64,000 bases of DNA. Origin: Dyadobacter pollutisoli. Its GTDB lineage: Bacteria > Bacteroidota > Bacteroidia > Cytophagales > Spirosomataceae. A program made the position numbers and the translations under genes. Numbering within the stretch: position 1 is the first letter of the stretch; the number at the start of each line of letters is the position of its first letter. The notes under the pieces were generated by a model. The model had not been told where the DNA came from and ran no database searches. It saw only the letters and a program-made list of their open reading frames with translations. Positions 1 to 9,424 of this stretch are shown piece by piece. The stretch covers positions 2,544,501 to 2,608,500 of the forward strand of contig NZ_CP112998.1 of NCBI RefSeq assembly GCF_026625565.1. Reading direction: 5' to 3'.

Positions 1-1510
1 GCTGAGTAGGTGTTACCTGGTTGTTATAATATGCGTAACCAATGCTGGAAGCTGTCATCAGGACGGTGAACAAGCTGATGTGGTTTCCTACTCCGAAAGG
101 AACTGTAAACGGAAGCTTTATAAATGAATCGTAAGTCGAAAGGTCACTTGCCCAGAGGAAAGATTGCTGCCGCAGCTCTATCAGGTTTGGAAAGAGGAAA
201 AAGAGCGAGAACAGGATCGGCATCGTGGCAAGCACCGGAATACAGCCACTAAGCGGGCTTACTCCTACCTGCTGATACAGCTTCATCTGATCTTGCTGCT
301 GCTTCGCCATATCGTCCGGGTTCTGGCTGCGGATCTGTTCCAGTTCAGGAGCCAGCAACTTCATTTTGGCCATACTGATGTACGATTTATACGTCAGCGG
401 GGTCAAAAGGGTTTTCACGAACAATACCAGCAATACGATTAGCAAACCGTAGTTGCTCACAAATTTTTCAAGGAAATTGAAAAGAGGGACCAGGAAGAAC
501 TTGTTGATAGGCTTCAAAAACGCATATCCCAGGTAAACATTCTGATCAAAATTCTCTGCCTTTACCTTGTCCACCAAATGGTAGTCGTTAGGTCCCAGGA
601 AGAACTGATAGTTCGCCTCCCCTTTTTGAATGGCCGACATTGGGATACCTGCAGAAACGTGCATTGTTTTTACAATTGTCGAATCATTTGGATTAACATC
701 AGCTCTCAATGTCACATTTCCGAATGGATGCTTTTCAGCGATTAGTCCGGCCAGGAAGTACTTATGCTTGATCGTGAACCACTTCACAGGATCGGCTGTC
801 TTAGCCTCTTCATTGGCAGTAGGGCTTGTGGCCAGGCTTTGCAGATCGTCCGTGTAATAGTTAATGGTTACCACCTCACGGTTTTTCTTCATATCGTTTT
901 CCAGTTGAAGCAAATCATTGCTCCAATCGAATTCAACAGACTTGTCTCCCAATCCCAACCCATTGGATTTGATACCATAATCAATCACATAACCCGTTCC
1001 GCGAACCACGTAGGTTTGTTCAACGGTCTGATTGTTTTTCAGGTTTACTTTATAAGTAACGATCACTGAATCTTTTTCACCCAACACCTGATTTTCAGCG
1101 TCGGTCGAGAAGAACAGGTCTGTCAACTTTACATCACCAGTTGGCGTAGGGAAATTGATGCGGAAGTTATTGTGATTTTCAGCGATCAGGTAAAGTGGTT
1201 TCTGATCGTAGGTTTTGTAGTTTTTCAACATTACCTCTTTCATCACACCACCTTTGTTGGTGAACACCACCCTGGTATCTTTCGTCTCTATAACCAGCTC
1301 TTTCGGAGCTACTTGTGCAACAGCAGAATCACTTGATTGAGAGGGTAATTGAGTAGAATCCGGAGCTATTGATGAAGAAACAGATGCTCTTGAAGTATCT
1401 TGTTTTACTTGCGCTACAGGGGTTGGTTCCTCAGGTTTCGGAACCAGGATCTGGTAGCCTATCAGCATTAGCATAATAAGTACTAAGCCGATTATAAAAT
1501 TTTTATCCAT
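1..1510 (-). CDS. yidC: Membrane protein insertase YidC (3' end outside window)
   Basis: YidC inserts and folds inner-membrane proteins, alone or with SecYEG. The 503 visible codons begin MDKNFIIGLVLIMLMLIGYQ, a single N-terminal TM segment. A low-complexity linker rich in S/T/P/Q follows, then a long periplasmic beta domain (about residues 75-340). The conserved insertase core starts near residue 350 (NYGLLIVLLVLFVKTLLTPLTYKSY). The cytoplasmic hairpin (SYISMAKMKLLAPELEQIR and QQQDQMKLYQQVGVSPLSGC) and the start of the next TM hairpin follow. The reading frame is open at base 1, so the last TM helices lie beyond the window. pyrG ends upstream at a gap of about 85 bases on the same strand, so co-transcription is possible. 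Identification is secure from the domain order and the core motifs. Confidence 0.96.
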   Translation of the reverse strand, partial: MDKNFIIGLVLIMLMLIGYQILVPKPEEPTPVAQVKQDTSRASVSSSIAPDSTQLPSQSSDSAVAQVAPKELVIETKDTRVVFTNKGGVMKEVMLKNYKTYDQKPLYLIAENHNNFRINFPTPTGDVKLTDLFFSTDAENQVLGEKDSVIVTYKVNLKNNQTVEQTYVVRGTGYVIDYGIKSNGLGLGDKSVEFDWSNDLLQLENDMKKNREVVTINYYTDDLQSLATSPTANEEAKTADPVKWFTIKHKYFLAGLIAEKHPFGNVTLRADVNPNDSTIVKTMHVSAGIPMSAIQKGEANYQFFLGPNDYHLVDKVKAENFDQNVYLGYAFLKPINKFFLVPLFNFLEKFVSNYGLLIVLLVLFVKTLLTPLTYKSYISMAKMKLLAPELEQIRSQNPDDMAKQQQDQMKLYQQVGVSPLSGCIPVLATMPILFSLFFLFPNLIELRQQSFLWASDLSTYDSFIKLPFTVPFGVGNHISLFTVLMTASSIGYAYYNNQVTPTQ

Positions 1511-1595
1511 TATTTACTTAAAATTATTGAAATAGTTTACCCCTCGCGGGACGGCAAAGGTAATAAGTTTTTTCCTTATCGGTCTTGAATTGTGA

Positions 1596-3260
1596 TCAGT
1601 GGACAGATGGGTTTAACGATTCTACTGACCTTTTTTCGAGAGAATATGACAAAGCAGCTGCCACAAAATTGACAAAAAGCGGGTGTGGGTTCATCACTGT
1701 GCTTTTCAACTCAGGGTGAAACTGTACACCGATATAGAACGGATGGCCGGGAAGCTCAACCATTTCGACCAGATTATTGTCGGGATTGATACCCGTGGCA
1801 ACCAGTCCTTTTTCTTCAAAATCTTTCAGGTACTTATTGTTAAACTCATAGCGGTGACGGTGACGTTCGCTGATGTTGGTCTTGCCATAAATCCGGTTCG
1901 CAAGCGTGTCCTTTTTAATGCGGCAAGGATATGCTCCCAAACGCATGGTACCACCTTTATTGGAAACATCCTTTTGATCCTTCATTAAGTGGATCACAGG
2001 ATGGTCTGTATTTGTATCCATTTCAACAGAATGGGCATTTTCCCAGCCTATCACATTGCGGGCATACTCAATAACCGCCATTTGCATACCCAGACAGATA
2101 CCGAAGAAAGGAATGTTGTTCTCACGAACGTACTGGATCGCGGCAATTTTACCTTCAATCCCTCTTTCACCAAAACCTGGCGCAACCAATACGCCATCCA
2201 GATTTTCCAGTTTTTCAACCGCATTTTCGGCAGTAAGGCTTTCAGAATGGATCCATTCAATGTTAACCTTACATTCATTGGCAGCACCGGCGTGAATAAA
2301 CGATTCAATAATCGATTTGTAAGCATCATGAAGCTCCACATACTTACCCACCAGCCCGATACGGATCGAATCAACAGGATTTTTCAGTCTTGACAAAAAG
2401 GTCTTCCATGAATCCAGATCTACGTCTTTATCATTATAAATGTCCAGCATATATAATGCACGCTGATCCAGTCTTTCCTTCAACATTAAAAGAGGCACTG
2501 CGTAGATCGTATCGGCATCCATTGCTTCGATCACAGAATTAACCTGTACGTTACAGAACAATGCGATTTTCTTGCGGATGTCATAAGGTAGCGGATGCTC
2601 GCTGCGGCACACCAGGATATCCGGCTGGATTCCCGACTCCTGCAGCATTCTTACCGAGTGCTGGGTAGGCTTGGTTTTAAGCTCGCCGGCAGAGTTCAGA
2701 TATGGGATCAATGTCAAATGGATCACAAGCGTGTCGTGTTCTTCCATTTCGAATTTCACCTGACGAACCGCTTCCAGGAAAGGAAGCGACTCAATATCCC
2801 CCACGCAACCGCCAATTTCAGTAATCACGATGTCATAGTCACCGGTTTGCCCGAGCAGCAGCATGTTTCTTTTAAGTTCGTCGGTAATGTGCGGAACAAC
2901 CTGAACGGTTTTTCCCAAAAAGTCGCCACGGCGCTCGGCTGTGATTACGTTGTGATATACACGACCAGTGGTCACGTTGTTGGCCTGAGAGGTACGAACA
3001 TTTAAAAAACGTTCGTAATGTCCTAAATCGAGGTCAGTTTCGGCTCCGTCGTCCGTTACGTAGCATTCTCCGTGCTCGTATGGATTCATGGTACCCGGGT
3101 CAATATTCAAATATGGATCGAATTTTTGAATTGTGACTGAAAGCCCTCTGGCTTGAAGTAACTTAGCTAATGATGAGGCAATAATTCCTTTGCCAAGTGA
3201 AGATGTAACACCGCCCGTAACGAAAATGTACTTCGCGGTCTTTCGTGCTTTGGAAGCCAT
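1596..3260 (-). CDS. pyrG: CTP synthase
   Basis: CTP synthase converts UTP to CTP using ATP and glutamine, the last step of pyrimidine nucleotide synthesis. The N-terminal amidoligase domain opens with the P-loop GGVTSSLGKG at residues 16-25. The C-terminal class I glutaminase has the nucleophile motif GICLGMQ near residue 387 and the His-Glu pair in GVQFHPELKS near residue 515. I start it at MASKARKTAKYIFVTGG, giving 554 residues as is usual for the family. The frame can be extended 12 codons upstream to 3296 (MYPVIIEKKQRL), but those residues are not family-like. yidC lies downstream on the same strand. No unusual residues were noticed. Confidence 0.97.
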   Translation of the reverse strand: MASKARKTAKYIFVTGGVTSSLGKGIIASSLAKLLQARGLSVTIQKFDPYLNIDPGTMNPYEHGECYVTDDGAETDLDLGHYERFLNVRTSQANNVTTGRVYHNVITAERRGDFLGKTVQVVPHITDELKRNMLLLGQTGDYDIVITEIGGCVGDIESLPFLEAVRQVKFEMEEHDTLVIHLTLIPYLNSAGELKTKPTQHSVRMLQESGIQPDILVCRSEHPLPYDIRKKIALFCNVQVNSVIEAMDADTIYAVPLLMLKERLDQRALYMLDIYNDKDVDLDSWKTFLSRLKNPVDSIRIGLVGKYVELHDAYKSIIESFIHAGAANECKVNIEWIHSESLTAENAVEKLENLDGVLVAPGFGERGIEGKIAAIQYVRENNIPFFGICLGMQMAVIEYARNVIGWENAHSVEMDTNTDHPVIHLMKDQKDVSNKGGTMRLGAYPCRIKKDTLANRIYGKTNISERHRHRYEFNNKYLKDFEEKGLVATGINPDNNLVEMVELPGHPFYIGVQFHPELKSTVMNPHPLFVNFVAAALSYSLEKRSVESLNPSVH

Positions 3261-3644
3261 AAGACGTTGCTTTTTTTCTATGATTACGGGATACAAAGGT
3301 ACAGGATTATTACAAGAATCTTGTAAGACCTATTGTAATTATTTGGTGCGAACGTATTAAGGTCTTGTTACTCTGGCAGGTTAGCCAAAGTAAATTTTTC
3401 TGCGCTGGAATGCTCCACAGGGCATTTTTTGCCAGGTAGAAGCGTCATTCTCCTTCAAAATATGCGCATTAATCTGACTTAAAAAAGTCTTTCTGAAAGA
3501 TTTCCGGGATTACCTCTCCGGCTTGGGTTTCAAAACAATGTACTCAAACGTATAAACGCTTTAAACAAAGCCAGTTTCACATATTACCCAATATAAATTC
3601 CTATTTTGCATCCTTGCTAAACCTTTAAAACCACTTTTCTAACT
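3261..3644. other. Intergenic region between divergent pyrG and PIG-L genes
   Basis: About 380 bases without a gene. A short palindrome, TACAAG-AAT-CTTGTA, lies at 3311-3325, about 50 bases upstream of the pyrG start, and could be an operator or chance. A sequence close to the -7 promoter box (TATTTTG near 3603) precedes the rightward PIG-L gene. No RNA gene or conserved leader was recognised. Confidence 0.4.
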
Positions 3645-4544
3645 ATGAGGAAATTTATATTTATCCCGGCACTTTTGCTGTTACAATCTCTCGCTTTCGC
3701 GCAGACCGCCGACCAAACTGCCAAGGTCCCATTAAAAATTATCGTCTTCGGTGCGCATCCTGACGACTGTGATCTTGGAGCGGGAGGCGTGGCTTCCATT
3801 TATTCGTCGATGGGACATAAGGTAAAATTTGTTTCGCTGACCAATGGTGACGCAGGGCACCAGGACATGGGTGGCGGCGAACTTGCCATGCGCAGGCTCA
3901 ATGAAACCAAAGAAGTTGCCAAGCGGCTGGGTATCGAATATGACGTACTGGATAACCACGATGGCGAGCTATTTCCCACGCTTGAAAACAGGCTGGCGGT
4001 GATCCGGAAAATCCGGGAATGGAATGCCGACGTTGTCATTGCGCCAAGAACAAATGATTATCACCCCGATCACCGCAATACAGGCGTGGTGGTACAGGAT
4101 GCGTCGTACCTGGTTATCGTACCCAACATACTTAGCAGTGTGCCTCCATTGGTTAAAAATCCTGTTTTTCTCTACTTCCGCGACAGGTTTCAAAGACCTA
4201 ATCCGTTCCGCCCGGACATAGCCATCGATATCACCGGCGCAATTACTAAAAAAGTACACGGATTGGACGCACATGTTTCCCAATTTTACGAGTGGCTTCC
4301 CTGGACAAGTCAGGATCTTGCTAACGTGCCAAAGGGTGCTGAAGAAAGAAAAAAATGGTTACTCGCATCGACAGAAAGACGCTCTTCCGTGACACCGGAA
4401 ATTAAGGTTACATTGGAGAAATGGTACGGAAAAGAGCAGGCTGAAAAGATCCGTTTCGTTGAAGTTTTTGAGATCACAGAGTACGGCAAACAGCCGTCAC
4501 CGGAGGAGGTTCGGCGTCTTTTTCCAATGCTGCCAGCCAATTGA
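3645..4544 (+). CDS. PIG-L/LmbE family deacetylase, secreted
   Basis: PIG-L family enzymes are zinc-dependent N-deacetylases acting on N-acetylglucosaminyl groups or related amides. The 299-residue protein has a signal peptide (MRKFIFIPALLLLQSLAFAQ), so it acts in the periplasm or outside the cell. The metal-binding motif AHPDD is at residues 37-41 (GAHPDDCDLGAGG). The second conserved block, PRTNDYHPDHRNTG, lies near residues 135-148 and carries the third zinc ligand in this family. It stands alone between divergent pyrG and convergent nspC, and its transcript probably ends at the hairpin at 4583-4629. The family is clear; the substrate cannot be read from the sequence. Confidence 0.9.
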   Translation: MRKFIFIPALLLLQSLAFAQTADQTAKVPLKIIVFGAHPDDCDLGAGGVASIYSSMGHKVKFVSLTNGDAGHQDMGGGELAMRRLNETKEVAKRLGIEYDVLDNHDGELFPTLENRLAVIRKIREWNADVVIAPRTNDYHPDHRNTGVVVQDASYLVIVPNILSSVPPLVKNPVFLYFRDRFQRPNPFRPDIAIDITGAITKKVHGLDAHVSQFYEWLPWTSQDLANVPKGAEERKKWLLASTERRSSVTPEIKVTLEKWYGKEQAEKIRFVEVFEITEYGKQPSPEEVRRLFPMLPAN

Positions 4545-4582
4545 TTTTCTGAAATACCAGACAGAGAAATCATTTAAAAACA

Positions 4583-4629
4583 AAAACGGTTATCGTGGAG
4601 GAGTATGATCTTTCCAAGATAACCGTTTT
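4583..4629. terminator. Hairpin terminator between convergent genes
   Basis: A perfect 12-bp stem, AAAACGGTTATC (4583-4594) with GATAACCGTTTT (4618-4629), encloses a 23-base loop. A/T tracts flank both sides, so it could serve both the PIG-L gene and nspC. Confidence 0.75.
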
Positions 4630-4669
4630 CTCATTTTGTATCCGTTTTTTAACGTTTACATATCATTTA

Positions 4670-5827
4670 CTACGATAACCTGTCCTTGAAACTTTCGTAT
4701 CCGTAAGAACGTACCAGTTTAAATTCCTGGCTCTTTTCCCAGATTCCGATGGAAGGCAAGTTAACACCGTTAAATGTTGTGGTCTTCACCATGGTGTAAT
4801 GGATCATGTCCTCAAATATAATTTTATCCCCGATTTGCAATGGTTGATCAAATGAATAATCTCCGATGAAATCTCCTGCCAGACAGGTCATTCCGCCCAT
4901 TCTGTAAGTAGGTTTGCCAGTTAATGCTTCATGGTACGCACCTTTAATTACAGGCTTATAAGGCATCTCCAGAGTGTCTGGCATATGGGCTGCAAATGAG
5001 GTATCCAGTATCGCTACGTCTATACCCTGACTATCCATTACGTCCAGCACAGTCGTTACCAATTCTCCCGTTCTCCATGCGATAGCTGAGCCTGGTTCGA
5101 GTATCACATCCAGATTATATTTCTCCCTGATAGTACTAACTAATAATATTAGTTTATCAAGATCGTATCCTTCACGGGTCATCAAGTGTCCACCGCCCAT
5201 GTTCAACCATTTGGCTTGATGCAGCAGGTCTCCAAAGCGGGATTCCAACGCTGCCAGTGTCCGCTCCAAAGTATCGGAGCCATTCTCGCATAATGTATGA
5301 AAGTGAATTCCGTCGATGCCCTCGGGAAGTACATCCGGCAACTTGTCGCGCGTCACGCCCAGCCTCGACCCCGGCACGCAGGGATTGTACATATCCGTAG
5401 CCACTTCCGAGTACTGCGGATTAACCCTGATCCCGCACGAAAGCTCATGTGAAGGATTGCTCGCCTTGAAAGCCTCTACCCTATCCTTGAACCGCTCCCA
5501 TTGACTTAGTGAATTAAAAGTAATGTGGCTGCTGCGCTCCATGATCTCGCCAAATTCCTGATCCAGATAAGCAGGCATATAGGTATGCGACTGGTAACCC
5601 ATGTAATCATTGATCAGCTTTACCTCGTTTAGAGAGCTCGCCGTAGCCCCGCTCAGGTATTCCCTTACAATAGGAAAAGCGCTGTACATGGAGAAACCTT
5701 TCAGTGCGAGAATGATCTTACAACCTGCTGCATTTTGCACAGAATCGATCAGGCGAAGGTTTTTGCGGAGCAATTCTTCTTCCAAAACAAAACAAGGTGA
5801 TGGTATTTGACTGTAATCGATGGGCAT
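4670..5827 (-). CDS. nspC: Carboxynorspermidine/carboxyspermidine decarboxylase
   Basis: NspC is a PLP-dependent decarboxylase of the alanine-racemase fold (fold III). It removes CO2 from carboxy(nor)spermidine in the alternative spermidine pathway used by many Bacteroidota. From MPIDYSQIPSPCFVLEE the protein has 385 residues. The PLP lysine is K43 in LALKGFSMYSAF. Family motifs include FHTLCENGSD and LNMGGGHLMT. The frame extends 37 codons upstream to 5938, but that stretch does not resemble the family, and the ATG at 5827 fits the known N-terminus. The partner dehydrogenase gene is not next to it. The gene diverges from the exonuclease gene. Confidence 0.93.
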   Translation of the reverse strand: MPIDYSQIPSPCFVLEEELLRKNLRLIDSVQNAAGCKIILALKGFSMYSAFPIVREYLSGATASSLNEVKLINDYMGYQSHTYMPAYLDQEFGEIMERSSHITFNSLSQWERFKDRVEAFKASNPSHELSCGIRVNPQYSEVATDMYNPCVPGSRLGVTRDKLPDVLPEGIDGIHFHTLCENGSDTLERTLAALESRFGDLLHQAKWLNMGGGHLMTREGYDLDKLILLVSTIREKYNLDVILEPGSAIAWRTGELVTTVLDVMDSQGIDVAILDTSFAAHMPDTLEMPYKPVIKGAYHEALTGKPTYRMGGMTCLAGDFIGDYSFDQPLQIGDKIIFEDMIHYTMVKTTTFNGVNLPSIGIWEKSQEFKLVRSYGYESFKDRLS

Positions 5828-5875
5828 TTTATATAAATGAATAATGAATGGATCTGCTAAAATGTAATGTTTGCC

Positions 5876-5883
5876 TAATTTTG
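5876..5883 (+). promoter_or_regulatory. Candidate -7 box TAATTTTG
   Basis: Exact match to the Bacteroidota -7 consensus TAnnTTTG, 67 bases upstream of the exonuclease start. It lies in the divergent region with nspC. No convincing -33 TTTG at ideal spacing was seen. Confidence 0.4.
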
Positions 5884-5950
5884 TACACAAAAGTATAAGT
5901 TTGAGTTTCCAAAGCATGATCAATTTTTTACCAACCACTACGCATACCCT

Positions 5951-6538
5951 ATGTCCTTCCTCGTACTAGATATTGAAATGACAGGCCCCGAGCCGGGCTG
6001 GAACGAGATCATTCAGATCGGCGCGGAGCTTTTTGACGATCAGTGGAAATCGCTCGGGACCTACCTGCAAAATGTGTATCCGGAGAATGAAGAGGCTTTT
6101 TCGGTCAAATCCGAAGAGGTACACGGCCTTTCCATGGCCGACCTGGAAGACGCGCCGATGATATATGATGTCCTTCCGGAATTTGAAAAGTGGATCAAAA
6201 AATTCAATGCTGGCAAGCCCAATTTTTCCAATGTTATCATTTGCGGCCAGAGCGTGATCAATGACATCAATTTTCTTCGCTACGCCTATCGGAACGAGAA
6301 AATGAAATGGTCGTTCTCCAACAAAATGATCGACCTGCACACTGTCTCGTACCTCTTTTTTCAGATCCTCGAAAAGAATGGCAAATCAGTCCCCCGCTCA
6401 TTGAGCCTGGGCTCTGTCGCCAGCTACTTCGGTTTCGAACGCGAAGAGGAAACGCACAATGCACTGGAAGACGCCCGACTGACAGCGAAATGCTTCAAAG
6501 AATTTTTCAAGCTCATTGACCAGGTAAAACTTGTATGA
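5951..6538 (+). CDS. DEDDh 3'-5' exonuclease (RNase T/DnaQ superfamily)
   Basis: The 195-residue protein has the three exonuclease motifs in order: Exo I with D7 and E9 (LDIEMTG), Exo II in CGQSVINDINFLRYAY, and Exo III HNALEDARLTA with the H and D of the DEDDh class. It is a single-domain protein, so it is more likely a repair, proofreading or RNA-trimming nuclease than the polymerase epsilon subunit itself, though sequence alone does not settle the substrate. Its stop codon overlaps the start of the bestrophin-like gene (ATGA), so the two are translationally coupled. A -7 promoter box lies upstream. Confidence 0.88.
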   Translation: MSFLVLDIEMTGPEPGWNEIIQIGAELFDDQWKSLGTYLQNVYPENEEAFSVKSEEVHGLSMADLEDAPMIYDVLPEFEKWIKKFNAGKPNFSNVIICGQSVINDINFLRYAYRNEKMKWSFSNKMIDLHTVSYLFFQILEKNGKSVPRSLSLGSVASYFGFEREEETHNALEDARLTAKCFKEFFKLIDQVKLV

Positions 6539-7416
6539 TAGACTACAATCCCAAGGAATGGTTTCGCTACATCTTCTATTTCCAAAAGGCTGACACAGTT
6601 CGAAAACTCACGCCGCTCATCCTGACCATCGGTGTTTATGCTGCGATTGTTGCCTACATTCTCATTGTACATCTTAAACTCGGCGAAGATAACGATCTCA
6701 AAAACATATCGTTAATGCATTCCCTGCTCGGTTTTGTAATATCGATGCTACTCGTTTTCAGGACTAACACGGCGTATGACCGGTGGTGGGAAGGCCGGAA
6801 ACAATGGGGCGGCCTCATGAACAGTAGTCGAAACCTGGCCCTGAAGATCAATGGGTTATTGGATCCGGAACATATTCAGGAGCGCGATTTTTTCAAAAAA
6901 ATGATTCCAAATTATGGGTTTGCCTTGAAGAATCATTTGCGCAACCGCTATCGGCCCGAAGAGTTTGAGGACACGGCCTACTTAACCAAAAGCACAATCA
7001 ACATCCACGACCACATTCCCAATCAGATTGCCTCTGCATTGTTTAGTAAGGTCATTGAATTGCAAAAAAAGGGAATTCTGCTGCCTGAGCACACCATTCT
7101 GCTAAATGGCGAACTTGAATCGCTAACCGACATTTGCGGAGCCTGCGAACGTATTAAAAACACCCCTATCCCGCTATCATACAGTTCATTCATTAAGAAA
7201 TTCATTTTTACTTACTGCCTTACACTACCTATTGGCTACGTTTTCAGCTTGCATTTTCTCGTCATTCCGTTCGTCATGTTTGTGTTCTATATCCTGGCCA
7301 GCCTCGAAGTAATTGCAGAAGAAATTGAAGATCCATTTGGTGAGGATAGCAACGACCTTCCCATCGAAAGAATTTGTAAAGGGATTCAGACATCCAGCCA
7401 CGCTTTATTAAAATAG
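6535..7416 (+). CDS. Bestrophin family ion channel
   Basis: Bacterial bestrophin homologues (UPF0187) form pentameric inner-membrane ion channels. The 293-residue protein has TM segments near residues 23-45 and 58-75, the conserved block RTNTAYDRWWEGRKQWG near residues 75-92, a pair of C-terminal TM helices (residues 225-262) and the acidic motif EEIEDPFGEDSNDLP characteristic of the family. Start and preceding stop overlap as ATGA, so expression depends on the exonuclease transcript. No functional link between the two products is evident. Confidence 0.92.
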   Translation: MIDYNPKEWFRYIFYFQKADTVRKLTPLILTIGVYAAIVAYILIVHLKLGEDNDLKNISLMHSLLGFVISMLLVFRTNTAYDRWWEGRKQWGGLMNSSRNLALKINGLLDPEHIQERDFFKKMIPNYGFALKNHLRNRYRPEEFEDTAYLTKSTINIHDHIPNQIASALFSKVIELQKKGILLPEHTILLNGELESLTDICGACERIKNTPIPLSYSSFIKKFIFTYCLTLPIGYVFSLHFLVIPFVMFVFYILASLEVIAEEIEDPFGEDSNDLPIERICKGIQTSSHALLK

Positions 7417-7752
7417 TCGGATCGGCAAAACCTATCTAAAAATTAGGGATTTATTAGAATTGGATCAGAAAGTCATTAAAATTTAATCTTTTTCTATTTT
7501 TTTCATCTCCCCTGATCAAAACCTGATTTTTGCGTTTTAATGATTTTTCACAAAAACATGGTTTGAACACAAACCAATTTTCCCAAGCATTTCCCAATCT
7601 TAGCCAATAACAGATTTAAATCGACCCTGATTTAGTCAAATCGGCATTTTTACACCAAAAAGCGCGGCGGGTATAAGTGTAAAAAAGTTATTAATTTCCA
7701 TGCATCCGCTATTAAAACGGATATTAATGTTCCATAAAAACACTGATGAAGC
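7417..7752. other. Intergenic region, 336 bases
   Basis: A/T-rich DNA without a coding frame. It holds an inverted repeat, TTTTTACAC (7647-7655) with GTGTAAAAA (7677-7685), around a 21-base G/C-rich loop. This could be a terminator of the bestrophin transcript or an operator for the next gene. Nothing else was recognised. Confidence 0.4.
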
Positions 7753-8169
7753 ATGAGAAAAACCACTTTGTCGACCGCATTGATAGTCTTAGCGGTCATG
7801 ATGGCTTTTACAGCAAAATCGCAATCCATTGTAGATCCGGGTATCTCCGTTCACAATTATAAACATCCAAATAAAGCTGCGGAGGCAAAAGCGAAGCACA
7901 GCGGCAACACGGTCAAGGTTGCCAATTTCAATACGATTGAAAGGCATGGCAAACAATACCGCAGCCGCTACGTAAGCAATACGCCCAAATATGCACCCCG
8001 GCCTGTGGCGCTCATCGTCATGAGGGATTACAAAGTGAAAGGCATTGAAATCAATCCGTTGGTTTCACCCAGAAACTACAAGACACCAACCTATTTTGTA
8101 GATAAGGACACTTCTCAAATCGCGGACAAGAGCGGTGTTGACAGTTCTCCTTATCCCACAGTCGATTAA
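7753..8169 (+). CDS. Hypothetical secreted protein
   Basis: The 138-residue product begins with a clear signal peptide (MRKTTLSTALIVLAVMMAFTAKSQ). The mature part is basic, with many K, H, Y and R residues and a proline-rich middle (NTPKYAPRPVALIVMRDYKVKG). No domain is recognised and no TM helix follows the signal. It is probably a small exported protein expressed alone, with its own upstream region and a downstream hairpin at 8194-8215. Function unknown. Confidence 0.7.
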   Translation: MRKTTLSTALIVLAVMMAFTAKSQSIVDPGISVHNYKHPNKAAEAKAKHSGNTVKVANFNTIERHGKQYRSRYVSNTPKYAPRPVALIVMRDYKVKGIEINPLVSPRNYKTPTYFVDKDTSQIADKSGVDSSPYPTVD

Positions 8170-8193
8170 TACCTCAGTTGCCGCAAAATGCAG

Positions 8194-8215
8194 AGCCAGC
8201 TCCTAGTAGCTGGCT
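8194..8215 (+). terminator. Hairpin terminator
   Basis: Stem AGCCAGCT / AGCTGGCT with a 6-base loop, followed by TTTTGC. It is extended by outer GCAAAA/TTTTGC pairing (8183-8220), just downstream of the secreted-protein gene. Confidence 0.65.
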
Positions 8216-8318
8216 TTTGCTATATATGGCCATCAACATCCTCCTATAAAGATTATTATAGTTTTAAAAAATATAATATTAGCAAGGTGCGAGATCATTT
8301 AACTACATTTTAACCAAT

Positions 8319-8326
8319 TACTTTTG
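8319..8326 (+). promoter_or_regulatory. Candidate -7 box TACTTTTG
   Basis: Exact TAnnTTTG match 32 bases upstream of the AraC-type regulator start. Confidence 0.45.
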
Positions 8327-8358
8327 CGCTGAATATTTGAATTTCATAACTTCAACGC

Positions 8359-9270
8359 ATGATACCAAGTGAAAGTGTTGCACATTTTTACCTGACGCAC
8401 CCCGCCGCAAAAGGTTTAAAAGGTCCGGACAAAACAACCGGGGACGAGGGGCATTTCAATGTGTTCTCCCGGGTATTCTGCAATAAATATACTTCCTACG
8501 CACGCAGGGATTTTTACAAGATATCCCTCATCATCGGCAAAGGTATTCTTTCCTACGGTGGCAATCAGATCGAGATCGATCAAAACGCGCTGGTATTCTT
8601 CAACCGCAATGTTCCCTATTCCTGGCAAGCGCTTTCTGACGAGCAGGCCGGTTACTTCTGTCTGTTTACCGACGAGTTCCTAAGCACCATGACCCGTGCC
8701 AAAACGGTGAGCGACTGCCCTATTCTGCGCAGCGACTGTATTCCGGTATATTTTATCAATCAAGAGCAGGAGGAATACCTCATGGGCATTTTCAGCAAAA
8801 TGCAGGTTGACATCGAATCCGGTTACGTTCACAAATATGATCTGATGCGGAATTATGTCAATGTTATTGCACACGAAGCAATGAAAATGCAGCCTTCCGA
8901 AGTGGCAGACCCGAATTTGAATGGTTCAACCCGGCTTTCCTCCGCTTTCCGTGAACTATTGGAAAGACAGTTCCCTATCGAGTCCCCTGAGCACAAACTG
9001 CAACTCAAAACGGCAAAAGACTACGCGGGTAAGCTGGGCGTGCATGTCAACCATTTGAACCGAGCATTGAAAGAAAATACTGGTAAGACGACCACAGAAC
9101 ACATTATCGACCGGATATTGTCGCAGTCCAAAATCATGCTCAGACATTCCAACTGGAGCGTCGCCGAAATCGCATTTTGTCTGGGTTTTGAATATCCTGC
9201 CTACTTTAATAATCTGTTCAAAAAACAAATTGGCATCACACCAAAGTCCTATCGCGTTCACGAAAGGTAG
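8359..9270 (+). CDS. AraC family transcriptional regulator
   Basis: The 303-residue protein has an N-terminal sensor half (residues 1-200, cupin-like, with VFFNRNVPYSWQAL) and a C-terminal double helix-turn-helix (residues about 205-300). The second HTH is typical: HSNWSVAEIAFCLGFEYPAYFNNLFKKQIGITPKSYR. It lies directly upstream of, and codirectional with, the outer-membrane factor of the RND efflux set. The inference is that it regulates that set in response to a small molecule. This arrangement is common for RND loci in Bacteroidota. The inducer is unknown. Confidence 0.92.
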   Translation: MIPSESVAHFYLTHPAAKGLKGPDKTTGDEGHFNVFSRVFCNKYTSYARRDFYKISLIIGKGILSYGGNQIEIDQNALVFFNRNVPYSWQALSDEQAGYFCLFTDEFLSTMTRAKTVSDCPILRSDCIPVYFINQEQEEYLMGIFSKMQVDIESGYVHKYDLMRNYVNVIAHEAMKMQPSEVADPNLNGSTRLSSAFRELLERQFPIESPEHKLQLKTAKDYAGKLGVHVNHLNRALKENTGKTTTEHIIDRILSQSKIMLRHSNWSVAEIAFCLGFEYPAYFNNLFKKQIGITPKSYRVHER

Positions 9271-9332
9271 TGATGTTTGAATTTTATAAGATATTGTTTG
9301 AAAGTAGTACACATTGCTTAGCATCGCCCAAC

Positions 9333-9340
9333 TACCTTTG
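9333..9340 (+). promoter_or_regulatory. Candidate -7 box TACCTTTG for the efflux genes
   Basis: TAnnTTTG match with an ATTG at 9313-9316 about 16 bases upstream as a possible -33 element. It is 85 bases before the outer-membrane factor start. Confidence 0.45.
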
Positions 9341-9424
9341 CAAAGCAATTTAGCCACTCCATAATCTGAGAATATTTCAAAAGTGGTCTGTTCGGTTACA
9401 TTGTCAGGTAATTTGATTGAAATT

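Noticed and set aside
3297..3325. Riboswitch or attenuator upstream of pyrG
   Set aside because: Only a short palindrome TACAAG..CTTGTA is present; no conserved aptamer features and no run of T or C after a hairpin.
7647..7685. RNA gene in the 7.4-7.75 kb gap
   Set aside because: Only one 9-bp inverted repeat was found; no conserved RNA signature.
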